A stretch of DNA of 64,000 bases. Source: Streptomyces olivaceus. Lineage in GTDB: Bacteria; Actinomycetota; Actinomycetes; Streptomycetales; Streptomycetaceae. Below, in pieces: positions 1-8,967 of the stretch; positions within the stretch are counted from its first letter, which is position 1, and every line of letters starts with the position of its first letter. The notes under the pieces are model-generated. The model was not told where the DNA came from and ran no database searches. It was given only the letters and a program-made list of their open reading frames with translations. The stretch lies in contig NZ_JOFH01000011.1 of NCBI RefSeq assembly GCF_000721235.1, positions 62,001 to 126,000 of the forward strand, read 5' to 3'. The position numbers were made by a program, and so were the translations under genes.

Positions 1-1147
1 CGTACTTCAGCGGCGCCACGCCCACCAGGTTCTGCACGGCCACGTCGCGTTCGGCGTCGGTGAGCCCCTCCTCGGCGAGCGTGCGCAGCACCGTCCACAG
101 GTCCTCCAGCGCGGGACCGGTGTTGGGCGTGTCGACGGAGCCGCTGATGGCGAGCATGGCGGCACCCGTGCCGTCCGGCGCGGACCGCAGCACCTGCCCG
201 AACGCCCGGACGCCGTAGGTGTAGCCCTTCTCCTCGCGCAGGACCCGGTCCAGGCGGGAGGTGAGGGTGCCGCCGAGGCAGTAGGTGCCGAGCACCTGCG
301 CGGGCCACACGCGGTCGTGCCGGTCGGAGCCGGTGCGGCCGATCAGCAGCTGCGTCTGGACGGCGCCGGGACGGTCGACGATGACGACCCGGCCCCGGTC
401 GTCGGCGGTGACCGCGGGCACGGGCCGCGGCTGCGCGGCCGAGCCGGTCCACGCGCCCAGGGTGTCGCCGAGCAGCGCGTCGAGATCGAGGCCGGTGAGG
501 TCGCCGACGACGACCGCGGTGGCCGTGGCGGGCCGGACGTGCCGCTCGTAGAAGGCGCGTACGGCCGCGGAGTCGACGGCCTCGACCGTCTCCTCGGTGC
601 CCTGGCGCGGGCGCGACATGCGGGAGTCCGCCGGGAACAGCTCCTTGGAGAGCTCCTTGGCGGCGCGCCGGGAGGGGTTGGCCAGCTCGTGCGGGATCTC
701 GTCGAGCCGGTTGCGCACCAGCCGTTCGACCTCGCCGTCCGCGAAGGCGGGCGCCCTGAGGGCGTCGGCGAGGAGGCCGAGGGCCTTGGCGAGGCGGGAG
801 GCGGGCACCTCCAGGCTCAGCCGTACGCCGGGGTGGTCGGCGTACGCGTCGAGGGTGGCGCCGCAGCGCTCCAGCTCGGCGGCGAAGTCCTCGGCGGAGT
901 GCTTGTCGGTGCCCTCGGAGAAGGCGCGCGCCATGATGGTGGCGACGCCGTCGAGACCGGCGGGCTCGGCGTCCAGGGGCGCGTCGAGCAGCACCTCCAC
1001 GGCCACGACCTGCTGGCCGGGCCGGTGGCAGCGCAGCACGGTGAGGCCGTTGCCGAGGCTGCCGCGCTCGGGGGCCGGGAAGGCCCACGGCTTGGGCTCG
1101 CCGGCCTGCGGGCGGGCGTGGAATTCCATGGTGGCGAGCTCGGTCAC
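1..1147 (-). CDS. M16 peptidase-like protein, non-catalytic partner (3' end beyond window)
   Basis: The frame starts at a GTG (1145-1147) that overlaps the TGA of the upstream M16 gene by 4 bases (GTGA) and runs open to the left edge, so the C-terminus is missing. The protein begins VTELATMEFHARP and has the two-lobed M16 pattern (GNGLTVLRCHRPGQQ early, then an EGTDKHSAEDFAAELERCGA helix region). The HxxEH zinc motif is absent, as in the inactive partner of heterodimeric M16 proteases such as processing peptidase alpha-like subunits. The translational overlap supports production together with the catalytic subunit encoded just upstream. Complex formation is inferred from family knowledge. Confidence 0.85.
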   Translation of the reverse strand, partial: MTELATMEFHARPQAGEPKPWAFPAPERGSLGNGLTVLRCHRPGQQVVAVEVLLDAPLDAEPAGLDGVATIMARAFSEGTDKHSAEDFAAELERCGATLDAYADHPGVRLSLEVPASRLAKALGLLADALRAPAFADGEVERLVRNRLDEIPHELANPSRRAAKELSKELFPADSRMSRPRQGTEETVEAVDSAAVRAFYERHVRPATATAVVVGDLTGLDLDALLGDTLGAWTGSAAQPRPVPAVTADDRGRVVIVDRPGAVQTQLLIGRTGSDRHDRVWPAQVLGTYCLGGTLTSRLDRVLREEKGYTYGVRAFGQVLRSAPDGTGAAMLAISGSVDTPNTGPALEDLWTVLRTLAEEGLTDAERDVAVQNLVGVAPLKY

Positions 1148-2496
1148 TTGGCCGCCTCCTCGTTCTCGTCGGTGGCGTCGTTCTCGTCGGCGGGGGCGGT
1201 GGGCTCGTAGACGAGCACCGCGCGGTTGTCGGGGCGCAGGCGGGCCTTGGCGACCTCCTGGACCTCGTCGGCCGTCACCTCCAGCACTCGCCCGACGGCG
1301 GTGAGGGCGAGCTGCGGGTCGCCGAACAGCACGGCGTACCGGCACAGTTCGTCGGCGCGGCCCGCGACCGTGCCCAGCCGGTCCAGCCACTCCCGCTCCA
1401 GCTGCGCCTGGGCGCGCTCCATCTCCTCTGCCGTGGGGCCCTCCTCGGCGAAGCGGGCCAGCTCCTCGTCGACGGCGGCCTCGATGACCGGCACCTCGAC
1501 GTCCCCGGACGTCTTCACGTCCAGCCACCCCAGGGAGGGCGCGCCGGCGAGCCGCAGCAGGCCGAACCCGGCGGCGACGGCCGTGCGGTCGCGGCGCACC
1601 AGCCGGTTGTAGAGGCGGGACGACTCGCCGCCGCCCAGGACGGTGAGCGCGAGGTCGGCCGCGTCGCACGCGCGCGTGCCGTCCTCCGGGAGGCGGTAGG
1701 CCGCCATCAGGGCGCGGGCCGGCACCTCCTCCTCGACGACCTCGCGCAGCTGCGCGCCCATGACGTCGGGCAGCGAGCCGTCGCGCGGCGGCTGCTTGCC
1801 GTCGTGGGAGGCGATGGACCCGAAGTACTTCTCGACCCAGGCGAGGGTCTGCTCGGGGTCGATGTCACCGACGATCGACAGCACCGCGTTGTTCGGCGCG
1901 TAGTAGGTGCGGAAGAACGCGCGCGCGTCCTCCAGGGTCGCCGCGTCCAGGTCGGCCATCGAGCCGATCGGCGTGTGGTGGTAGGGGTGGCCCTCCGGGT
2001 AGGCGAGGGCGGTCATCCGCTCGAAGGCGGTTCCGTAGGGGACGTTGTCGTAGCGCTGGCGGCGTTCGTTCTTGACGACGTCCCGCTGGTTCTCCATCGA
2101 CTCGTCGTCGAGGGCGGCCAGCAGGGAGCCCATGCGGTCGGCCTCCAGCCAGAGGGCGAGCTCCAGCTGGTGGGCGGGCATGGTCTCGAAGTAGTTGGTC
2201 CGTTCGAAACTGGTGGTGCCGTTGAGCGAGCCGCCGGCGCCCTGCACCAGCTCGAAGTGGCCGTTGCCCTTGACCTGGGCGGAGCCCTGGAACATCAGGT
2301 GCTCGAAAAGGTGAGCCAGGCCGGTGCGTCCCTTGACCTCGTGGCGGGAGCCGACGTCGTACCAGAGGCACACCGCCGCGACCGGGGTCAGGTGGTCCTC
2401 GGAGAGCACCACGCGCAGGCCGTTGGCCAGGCGGTGCTCGGTCGCTGTCAGGCCGCCGGAGCCTGCCTGGGCTGTGGCCGTGTGACCCATGGGCAT
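1144..2496 (-). CDS. Zinc-dependent M16 family peptidase, catalytic subunit
   Basis: About 450 residues. The inverted zinc-binding motif HLFEH is at residues 62-66 (His62, Glu65, His66), followed downstream by the conserved ENQRDVVKNE helix that carries the third zinc ligand. This is the active member of a tandem M16 pair and probably degrades or processes peptides as a clam-shell protease with the next gene. I chose the ATG at 2494-2496 because AAGGGA lies 5 bases upstream. An ATG two codons later (2490) is possible but too far from that site. The longer open frame to 2754 has no family similarity upstream of here. The gene is divergent from parC across about 300 bp. Confidence 0.88.
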   Translation of the reverse strand: MPMGHTATAQAGSGGLTATEHRLANGLRVVLSEDHLTPVAAVCLWYDVGSRHEVKGRTGLAHLFEHLMFQGSAQVKGNGHFELVQGAGGSLNGTTSFERTNYFETMPAHQLELALWLEADRMGSLLAALDDESMENQRDVVKNERRQRYDNVPYGTAFERMTALAYPEGHPYHHTPIGSMADLDAATLEDARAFFRTYYAPNNAVLSIVGDIDPEQTLAWVEKYFGSIASHDGKQPPRDGSLPDVMGAQLREVVEEEVPARALMAAYRLPEDGTRACDAADLALTVLGGGESSRLYNRLVRRDRTAVAAGFGLLRLAGAPSLGWLDVKTSGDVEVPVIEAAVDEELARFAEEGPTAEEMERAQAQLEREWLDRLGTVAGRADELCRYAVLFGDPQLALTAVGRVLEVTADEVQEVAKARLRPDNRAVLVYEPTAPADENDATDENEEAAK

Positions 2497-2802
2497 GTAC
2501 GTCCCTTCGATCGCGAAATCCTTGGCGGAATCACTGGTGGAATCAGCGGGCGGAACTGCGGGATTCCGCCGGTCCTGCCACTGTATGCAAGCGTGCGGGA
2601 CACCGGTGGAGTTCCCGGCCGCCGTACGCCGAGAGCGAGAACGCGGTTGACGGTCCGGCGCGTCCGAGGGCGTACCCTGCGGGCAGCGCCGGGCCGGGGG
2701 CCGGGCAACCCGTGACGGGTCCTGGTCGGTCGCTGTCAGTGCCGCAGTCCACAATGGACCTCGTCAGATCACCGTTCACGCTTCAGCAAGGAGCCGGCAG
2801 CG
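2497..2802. promoter_or_regulatory. Divergent intergenic region between M16 peptidase and parC
   Basis: About 306 bp without a gene. It must hold the promoters of both divergent genes. No operator palindrome or clear -35/-10 pair stood out. A parC ribosome binding site (AAGGAG, around 2788-2793) precedes the ATG at 2803. Confidence 0.5.
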
Positions 2803-5259
2803 ATGGCCCGCCGTAGTACGAAGACCCCGCCGCCCGACGACTCGTACGAGGAGAAGATCCTCGACATCGACGTCGTCGACGAGATGCAGGGCTCCTTCCT
2901 CGAGTACGCGTACTCGGTCATCTACTCCCGCGCACTGCCGGACGCCCGCGACGGCCTCAAGCCGGTGCACCGGCGCATCGTCTACCAGATGAACGAGATG
3001 GGGTTGCGCCCCGAGCGCAGCTACGTGAAGTGCGCCCGCGTCGTCGGCGAGGTGATGGGCAAGCTCCACCCGCACGGCGACGCGTCCATCTACGACGCGC
3101 TGGTGCGCATGGCGCAGCCGTTCTCCATGCGGGTGCCCCTGGTCGACGGCCACGGCAACTTCGGCTCCCTGGGCAACGACGACCCGCCGGCCGCCATGCG
3201 GTACACCGAGTGCCGGATGACCGAGGCCACCAGCCTGATGACGGAGTCCATCGACGAGGACACCGTCGACTTCGGACCCAACTACGACGGCCAGGAGCAG
3301 GAGCCGGTGGCGCTGCCCGCCGCCTTCCCCAACCTGCTGGTCAACGGCGCCTCCGGCATCGCCGTCGGCATGGCCACCAACATGCCGCCGCACAACCTGC
3401 GCGAGGTGATCGCGGCCGCCCGCCACCTGATCCGGCATCCGAACGCCGACCTCGAAGCGCTGATGAAGCACGTGCCGGGCCCGGACCTGCCCACCGGCGG
3501 CCGGATCGTCGGCCTGCCCGGCATCCGGGACGCGTACGCGACGGGCCGCGGCACCTTCAAGATCCGCGCGACCGTGTCCGTGGAGACGGTGACGGCCCGC
3601 CGCAAGGGCCTCGTCGTCACCGAACTGCCCTTCGCGGTCGGCCCCGAGAAGGTCATCTCGAAGATCAAGGACCTGGTGGGCTCGAAGAAGCTCCAGGGCA
3701 TCGCCGACGTCAAGGACCTCACCGACCGCGCGCACGGGCTGCGCCTGGTCGTCGAGATCAAGAACGGCTTCGTGCCGGAGGCGGTCCTGGAGCAGCTCTA
3801 CAAGCTGACGGCCATGGAGGAGTCCTTCGGCATCAACAACGTCGCCCTGGTGGACGGCCAGCCCCTCACCCTGGGTCTCAAGGAGCTGCTGGAGGTCTAC
3901 CTCGACCACCGGTTCACCGTCGTACGGCGCCGCAGCGAGTTCCGCCGGACCAAGAGGCGGAACCGGCTGCACCTCGTGGAGGGCCTGCTCACCGCCCTGG
4001 TCGACATCGACGAGGTCATCCGGCTCATCCGCTCCAGCGAGAACTCGGCGCAGGCCAAGCAGCGCCTGATGGAGCGCTTCGGACTGAGCGACACCCAGAC
4101 CCAGTACATCCTGGACACGCCGCTGCGCCGCCTCACCAAGTACGACCGCATCGAGCTGGAGTCCGAGAAGGACCGGTTGAACGCGGAGATCGAGGAGCTG
4201 ACCCGGATCCTCGACTCGGACGCCGAGCTGCGCAAGCTGGTCTCTGCCGAACTGGCCGTGGTGGCCAAGAAGTTCGGCACCGACCGGCGCACGACGCTGC
4301 TGGAGTCGAGCGGTACCCCGGTGGCCGCGGTGCCGCTCCAGGTGGCGGACGACCCGTGCCGGGTGCTGCTGTCCTCGACGGGCCTGCTGGCCCGCACGGC
4401 GAACGACGACGCCCTCGTCACGGAGAAGGGCGCGGGGCGCGTCAAGCACGACCTGATCGTCTCGGCGGTGCCGGCCACGGCACGCGGCGAGGTGGGCGTG
4501 GTGACGTCCGCGGGGCGCCTGCTGCGGGTGAACGTCGTGGACCTGCCCCAGCTCCCCGAGTCCATGCCGACGCCGAACCTCGCGGGTGGCGCGCCGCTCG
4601 CCGAGTTCGTGTCCCTGGAGGACGACGAGGACGTCGTCTGTTTGAGCACCCTGGACGAGTCCTCGCCCGGCCTGGCGCTCGGCACGGAACAGGGGGTCGT
4701 CAAACGGGTGGTGCCGGACTACCCGTCCAACAAGGACGAGTTGGAGGTCATCGCCCTCAGGGACGGCGACCGGGTCGTCGGCGGGGCCGAGTTGCGCACC
4801 GGGGACGAGGATCTGGTCTTCATCACCGACGACGCGCAGCTCCTGCGCTACCAGGCCTCGCAGGTACGCCCACAGGGCCGTCCGGCGGGCGGTGTGGCGG
4901 GCGTGAAGGTCGCCGACGGCGCCAAGGTCATCTCGTTCACCGTGGTGGACCCGGCGGCGGACGCGGTGGTCTTCACGGTCGCCGGTTCGCGCGGCACGCT
5001 GGACGACTCCGTGCAGACCACGGCCAAGCTCACGCCGTTCGACCAGTACCCGCGCAAGGGCCGCGCCACGGGCGGTGTGCGCTGCCAGCGGTTCCTGAAG
5101 GGCGAGGACTGCCTGGCCTTCGCCTGGGCGGGCACCGTCCCGGCCCGTGCCGCGCAGAAGAACGGGACACCGGTCCAGCTCCCGGACATCGACCCGCGCC
5201 GTGACGGCTCGGGCGTGTCGCTGCCGAAGACGGTCTCGGTGGTGGCGGGGCCTGCCTGA
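2803..5259 (+). CDS. parC: DNA topoisomerase IV subunit A (ParC)
   Basis: 818 residues. The type IIA topoisomerase A subunit cuts and religates DNA for chromosome decatenation with ParE (encoded at 29643-31766, opposite strand). The breakage-reunion core contains the [11 protein letters not shown] motif, HPHGD at residues 89-93 and the catalytic tyrosine Tyr134 in AAMRYTECR. The C-terminal third is the beta-pinwheel DNA-wrapping domain. The position equivalent to the quinolone-determining Ser83 of E. coli GyrA is Ala94. The ATG follows AAGGAG with good spacing. In Streptomyces, ParC-type proteins are separate from GyrA, and the [11 protein letters not shown] stretch and the position opposite parE favour ParC. 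The call as ParC rather than a second GyrA rests on this family knowledge. Confidence 0.93.
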   Translation: MARRSTKTPPPDDSYEEKILDIDVVDEMQGSFLEYAYSVIYSRALPDARDGLKPVHRRIVYQMNEMGLRPERSYVKCARVVGEVMGKLHPHGDASIYDALVRMAQPFSMRVPLVDGHGNFGSLGNDDPPAAMRYTECRMTEATSLMTESIDEDTVDFGPNYDGQEQEPVALPAAFPNLLVNGASGIAVGMATNMPPHNLREVIAAARHLIRHPNADLEALMKHVPGPDLPTGGRIVGLPGIRDAYATGRGTFKIRATVSVETVTARRKGLVVTELPFAVGPEKVISKIKDLVGSKKLQGIADVKDLTDRAHGLRLVVEIKNGFVPEAVLEQLYKLTAMEESFGINNVALVDGQPLTLGLKELLEVYLDHRFTVVRRRSEFRRTKRRNRLHLVEGLLTALVDIDEVIRLIRSSENSAQAKQRLMERFGLSDTQTQYILDTPLRRLTKYDRIELESEKDRLNAEIEELTRILDSDAELRKLVSAELAVVAKKFGTDRRTTLLESSGTPVAAVPLQVADDPCRVLLSSTGLLARTANDDALVTEKGAGRVKHDLIVSAVPATARGEVGVVTSAGRLLRVNVVDLPQLPESMPTPNLAGGAPLAEFVSLEDDEDVVCLSTLDESSPGLALGTEQGVVKRVVPDYPSNKDELEVIALRDGDRVVGGAELRTGDEDLVFITDDAQLLRYQASQVRPQGRPAGGVAGVKVADGAKVISFTVVDPAADAVVFTVAGSRGTLDDSVQTTAKLTPFDQYPRKGRATGGVRCQRFLKGEDCLAFAWAGTVPARAAQKNGTPVQLPDIDPRRDGSGVSLPKTVSVVAGPA

Positions 5260-5310
5260 GGACCTGGCCTACTGAGGAACTTACGCACTGAGGAACATGC
5301 GCGCTGAGGG

Positions 5311-5335
5311 ACCGCCTCAAGGAACGGCAGGCGGT
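5311..5335. terminator. Hairpin between convergent parC and CobW genes
   Basis: Arms ACCGCCT (5311-5317) and AGGCGGT (5329-5335) with an 11-base loop lie downstream of the parC stop and overlap the last codons of the convergent GTPase gene. There is no T-run. Just before it a CTGAGGAAC-like unit recurs three times (about 5271-5310). Confidence 0.4.
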
Positions 5336-6471
5336 TCCTCGGCGCCGGGGCCGCCGGCGCGGGAATCGGCCCCGTCCGGTTCCTCGCCGCCCGGCACCTC
5401 GCCGTCCGGTTCCTCGCCGTCCGGGGTGCGTACGTAGCGCAGGACGCCCCACATGCCGTGTTCGTCGGCGGGCGGGGCGTCGGCGGCCCTGCGGCACGCG
5501 TCGAGTTCCCCGCCGAGGGCCGGTGCGTCGATGCCGGAGCCGATGAGGACGAGCTGGGTGCTGCGGGCGCCGGCCGGGCCCGCGGCCGTCCAGGGCTCCG
5601 GGTAGAAGCGCAGGAAGCGGCCGACGGCGTGGACGGCGTACCGGTTGCGGGTGTCGTACGGGCCGAAGTCGACGTACCCCTTGATCCGGTAGAGGCCCTC
5701 GGGCCGGCTGTCCAGGAACCGCATGAGCCGGCGCGGGTCGAGCGGCACGTCGGAGACGAACGAGAGGGTGTCGTAGTCGGCGTGCAGATGCCCGGCGTGC
5801 GCGGCGCCGCCCGCGGCGTGGTCGTGCAGGTCGTCGAAGGAGAGCTGGCCGACCCGCTCCTCGGCGGGCCGGCAGTCGTACAGGAACTCGGGGTCGACAC
5901 GGCCGTAGGTGGCGGGCACCACGGCGGCGCCCTCGGCGAGCGAGCGGACGAGATCCAGTACGCGTCCGGCGTCCGGGGCCCGGTCGGTCTTGTTGACCAC
6001 GACCAGGTCGGCCAGCGCCAGGTGCCGGTCGATCTCGGGGTGCCTGGCGCGGGTGGCGTCGAACTCGGCGGCGTCGACGACCTCGACGAGTCCGCCGTAG
6101 ACGACCTGGGGCTGTTCACTGGCGAGCAGCATGCGCACCAGCTCCTGCGGCTCGGCGAGACCGCTGGCCTCGATGACGACGACGTCGATACCCGCCTCGG
6201 GCCCGGTCAGCCGCTCCAGGTACCCGTCCAGTTCGCTCACGTCGACCGCGCAGCACAGGCATCCGTTGCCGAGCGAGACGGTGGAGTCCCCGAGGGCGCC
6301 GGCGACGGCCATCGCGTCGATCTCGATCGAGCCGAAGTCGTTGACGACGGCGCCGATCCGGCTGCCTCCGCTGCGGTGGAGGAGGTGGTTGAGGAGTGTG
6401 GTCTTTCCGGAGCCGAGGAATCCGGCGAGTACGACGACCGGAACCTGCTGCGGAGTCGGGCGCTGCCCCAC
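5317..6471 (-). CDS. CobW/COG0523 family GTP-binding metallochaperone-like protein
   Basis: 384 residues. G3E-class P-loop GTPase: Walker A GFLGSGKTT at residues 17-25, the metal-binding GCLCC motif at 70-74, EASGLAEP around 101-108, and NKTD (160-163) for guanine recognition. It carries a C-terminal CobW_C domain. COG0523 proteins insert or deliver metals (Zn, Co and others); the metal here is not determined. The extreme C-terminus is acidic and repetitive (PDGEEPDGE-like units, about residues 355-375). The GTG start is supported by GAGAGAGG seven bases upstream. No convincing Zur-type palindrome was found upstream, so zinc control is not supported from the sequence. Confidence 0.88.
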   Translation of the reverse strand: MGQRPTPQQVPVVVLAGFLGSGKTTLLNHLLHRSGGSRIGAVVNDFGSIEIDAMAVAGALGDSTVSLGNGCLCCAVDVSELDGYLERLTGPEAGIDVVVIEASGLAEPQELVRMLLASEQPQVVYGGLVEVVDAAEFDATRARHPEIDRHLALADLVVVNKTDRAPDAGRVLDLVRSLAEGAAVVPATYGRVDPEFLYDCRPAEERVGQLSFDDLHDHAAGGAAHAGHLHADYDTLSFVSDVPLDPRRLMRFLDSRPEGLYRIKGYVDFGPYDTRNRYAVHAVGRFLRFYPEPWTAAGPAGARSTQLVLIGSGIDAPALGGELDACRRAADAPPADEHGMWGVLRYVRTPDGEEPDGEVPGGEEPDGADSRAGGPGAEEPPAVP

Positions 6472-6787
6472 CGTGCGACCTCTCTCTCACCTACGCGTAC
6501 GCCGGTCCCCGACGGGAGTACACCCGCGTACCGGACTGCCCTGTTCAGGATACGAGTCGGCCCGGTATCCGCGGAGTGAACGATTGTCAGCAGGGCGTGC
6601 CGGGCAAACGTTCTGCAGGCGCGGGACCGTGCGACCCTCGTTCCCTCCGTGCGCCGCCTCTCCGCCTCCCCGCCGGTCAGCGCCGCTCGGCACTCTGGAG
6701 GCGGCAGCACCACCCATCGCTCGCCGGTCCCCGTCAGCCGACCCGCACTCGACGACCGGTGGGCGGTCGCCCGAAACGGGGGTTGAC
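6472..6787. other. Intergenic region between divergent CobW and DUF6082-type genes
   Basis: 316 bp separating two divergent starts. It should contain two promoters. I see no strong palindrome or RNA structure. Confidence 0.4.
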
Positions 6788-7330
6788 ATGGTCACACGCA
6801 AGAAGATCACGGGGAGGTTCGGCTCCGCGGCGGCCGGCATGCTGGCCGCCACGGCCGGGGTCTCGCTGGCCGCGCGGCGGCGGCTGGCGGCGGCCCGGGC
6901 GCGGCAGTTGGAGCTGGACGAGACGGCCCTGCGGCGCACGTCGCTGGCGCATCAGCAGCGCATGCACTGGGAGCTGCTGACCAGGGCGCTCGACGATCCG
7001 TCGCTGGCCGAGGTGATGGATCCGTACGACAAGGGCATCCCGGCCGAGAGGCGCCGTCAGTTCATCTACGCCAACGCCTGGTACGTGTACCTGTACCACG
7101 TGCACCAGGCGGGACTCGTGAGCCGGGACGAGCTGTACGCGGCCCTGCGGGAGTACTTCCAGAGCCCGATCTTCCGTGAGTACTGGGAAGCGTCGCGGCA
7201 CATGCGGGCCTCGCTCGACGCGGACTCCGCCGAGGCGCGGATGGGACGCATGGTCGACGGCCTCGTGGAGGACATCGACGCGGCCGACACGGACGAGTGG
7301 TGGGTCGTCGGCACGCCTCCGAGCGACTGA
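6788..7330 (+). CDS. DUF6082-type protein with N-terminal membrane segment
   Basis: 180 residues. The N-terminus is basic followed by a short hydrophobic stretch (AAAGMLAATAGVSLAA, about residues 14-29), compatible with a single anchor. A helical domain rich in aromatic residues follows (NAWYVYLYHVHQAGLV, LREYFQSPIFREYW). It resembles the Streptomyces-type DUF6082 family, whose function is unknown; this assignment is from recollection of family features. The ATG at 6788 is preceded by a GGGGG stretch. It is followed after about 190 bp by a small conserved-looking ORF in the same direction, a pairing that may be meaningful. Confidence 0.7.
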   Translation: MVTRKKITGRFGSAAAGMLAATAGVSLAARRRLAAARARQLELDETALRRTSLAHQQRMHWELLTRALDDPSLAEVMDPYDKGIPAERRRQFIYANAWYVYLYHVHQAGLVSRDELYAALREYFQSPIFREYWEASRHMRASLDADSAEARMGRMVDGLVEDIDAADTDEWWVVGTPPSD

Positions 7331-7521
7331 TCCACCGGCGCGTTCGCGCGTGGCCGACCGGCGACAGGGGCCGGCCGGCGGCGGCACGCGACACGACGGC
7401 GGGCATTTCGGCCTGCGACGCACCGCGACGCCGTGAACACCAGTACCGTGTGCGATCTGACACTCTGTCACTTCGTCACTCTGTCCAGAGTCATTCTGGC
7501 CGAAGCCAAGGATCGGTCCCT

Positions 7522-7758
7522 TTGAAGATTGTGCGCCGCATCGGTGTGCCTCCGAGCGCCCGGGGCAGTACCTCGACCTCCACCTGCCCCGACGTGTTCG
7601 AACTGAGCGACGGCAATTTCGCCGTCATCGGCACCGAGGCCACCGAGGCACTGGAGCGTGAACTGCCCGCCGACGCCGCCCGCGCCGACTACGAACGCAT
7701 CGTCGTCGTGAGCCGGGAAACCCTCGTCCGGGCGAAGGAGGACATCCCCGACGCCTGA
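7522..7758 (+). CDS. Small hypothetical protein (78 aa)
   Basis: The translated core reads KIVRRIGVPPSARGS then CPDVFELSDGNFAVIGTEAT and ends KEDIPDA. I recognise this as a small protein type common in Streptomyces, often beside DUF6879/DUF397-like regulators, but cannot assign a function. I chose TTG at 7522 because AAGGA (7508-7512) lies 9 bases upstream. GTG at 7531 is the alternative but would put the site 18 bases away. It has a single cysteine, an acidic profile and no membrane segment. Confidence 0.65.
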   Translation: MKIVRRIGVPPSARGSTSTSTCPDVFELSDGNFAVIGTEATEALERELPADAARADYERIVVVSRETLVRAKEDIPDA

Positions 7759-7988
7759 CGTCACCCGTGTCTCCGGCCGCGCCCACCGCCGTCCGTGCCG
7801 GACACCACCACCCGGCGAGCAACCCGGCACCCCGTCCCTGCTCGACGCTCCCCGAACAGGCCTGGCGCCCGAACGGCACCAGGCCGCTCGTATTCCTCGG
7901 GCCACCACCGAACCGCCCCGAGCGAGAGGACGGGCGGCGCGCCCGGCACATCGCCGTGCAGGACGGCCCGGGGCCTGCGCTTCCAACC

Positions 7989-8297
7989 TCAGGAACGCAG
8001 GGCGACCGCGAGTTCCTCGGCCAGGGTCGCGGGCGGTCGGCCGATCAGGCGGCGCAAGTCGCCGGAGTCGGTGTACATCTCGCCGCGGTTCATGCCGCGG
8101 TCGGCGTCGGCGAGGACCTCCGCCAGCTCCGCGGGCAGACCCGCGGCGGACAGCACCTGGGCCAGGTCGGCCACCGGGAGGTCGGCGTAGGCAACCTGCT
8201 TCCCGGCCGCAGCAGAGATCGCGGCGGCGAGGTCAGTCAAGGTGAAGGATTCGTCGCCGCCGAGCTCGTACACGGCGCCGATGTGGCCTTCGGGCGC
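7989..8297 (-). pseudogene. C-terminal remnant of an NmrA-like NAD(P)-binding oxidoreductase
   Basis: The reading frame carries EGHIGAVYELGGDESFTLTDLA and continues to a normal C-terminus (EELAVALRS), matching the last third of NmrA/SDR-type quinone oxidoreductases (QOR2-like). The N-terminal Rossmann fold with the GATG motif is absent. The frame is continuous with the preceding F420/NADP reductase-like gene, separated only by that gene's TGA (8298-8300). This suggests a deletion that brought the two together. The GTG at 8271-8273 could start a 94-residue peptide, but a stable protein is unlikely. Reads as decay. Confidence 0.7.
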
Positions 8298-8921
8298 TCA
8301 GTCGGTGACGGTGACGCCGAGGGAGAAGTCGTAGTTCCCCACGCCATGGCGTCCCAGGCCCATCATCAGTACTCCGGCCCCCTCCAGCCACTGCGCCATC
8401 TGCAGGTCGCCGGTGTCCAACGGGCGTAGGCCGAGGCTCTGGATGAACGCCGCCGTGTTCACCTTGGCCTGCGCGTCGTCACCGGCGATGAACACGTCCA
8501 ACGGGCCTCCCTTGGCCAGGACATGACCGAAGACGGTGTTGAACGCCTTGACGACGTGGGCGCCGGCCGGAGCGGCCTTGGCGACTTCCTGCGCGACGGA
8601 GGTGCCGTCGGAGGTGACAACCCCCGTGGCACTGGCGTTGAAGGGGTTCGTGATGTCGACGAGGACCTTGCCGGCCAGCGCGTCCCCGTACCGGCTGACG
8701 ACCGGAACGGCGCTGCCGTGGGGCACGGCGAGGACGACGATGTCCCCGGCCGGGGCCGCGCCCGGTGTTCCCGCCGTGGCGCCGTGGCCGAGGGCGCCGG
8801 CCACGTCCGCGGCCCTGGCCGCGTCACGGCCGATGACCTCGACGGTGTTGCCGCCGTCGAGCGCGCGGGCGGCGAGGACGCGGGCCATCTGGCCCAGGCC
8901 GATGATGCTGATACTGCTCAT
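8298..8921 (-). CDS. NADPH-dependent F420 reductase-like oxidoreductase
   Basis: 207 residues. N-terminal Rossmann fold with GLGQMA at residues 8-13 (the GxGxxA-type dinucleotide site), then VEVIGRD for NADP recognition and AFNTVFGHVL in the middle. These features fit the F420-dependent NADP oxidoreductase family (pfam03807 type), which transfers hydride between NADPH and cofactor F420 or related acceptors. Whether F420 is really used here is not shown. The ATG at 8919-8921 has AAGGAG eight bases upstream. It lies 46 bp downstream of an atypical SDR gene and is probably co-transcribed with it. Confidence 0.82.
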   Translation of the reverse strand: MSSISIIGLGQMARVLAARALDGGNTVEVIGRDAARAADVAGALGHGATAGTPGAAPAGDIVVLAVPHGSAVPVVSRYGDALAGKVLVDITNPFNASATGVVTSDGTSVAQEVAKAAPAGAHVVKAFNTVFGHVLAKGGPLDVFIAGDDAQAKVNTAAFIQSLGLRPLDTGDLQMAQWLEGAGVLMMGLGRHGVGNYDFSLGVTVTD

Positions 8922-8967
8922 GGTGAGTGCTCCTTTTGGTGATGCTGTCCTGTGCTCGCGTCGCCCG

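Noticed and set aside
2776..4449. 557-residue open frame antisense to parC
   Set aside because: Composition is a high-GC shadow of the parC codons; no family motif, and parC is certain.
6472..6787. Zur-type operator upstream of the CobW-like gene
   Set aside because: Only a weak TGAACGATTGTCA-like stretch occurs; not close enough to the Streptomyces Zur box I know.
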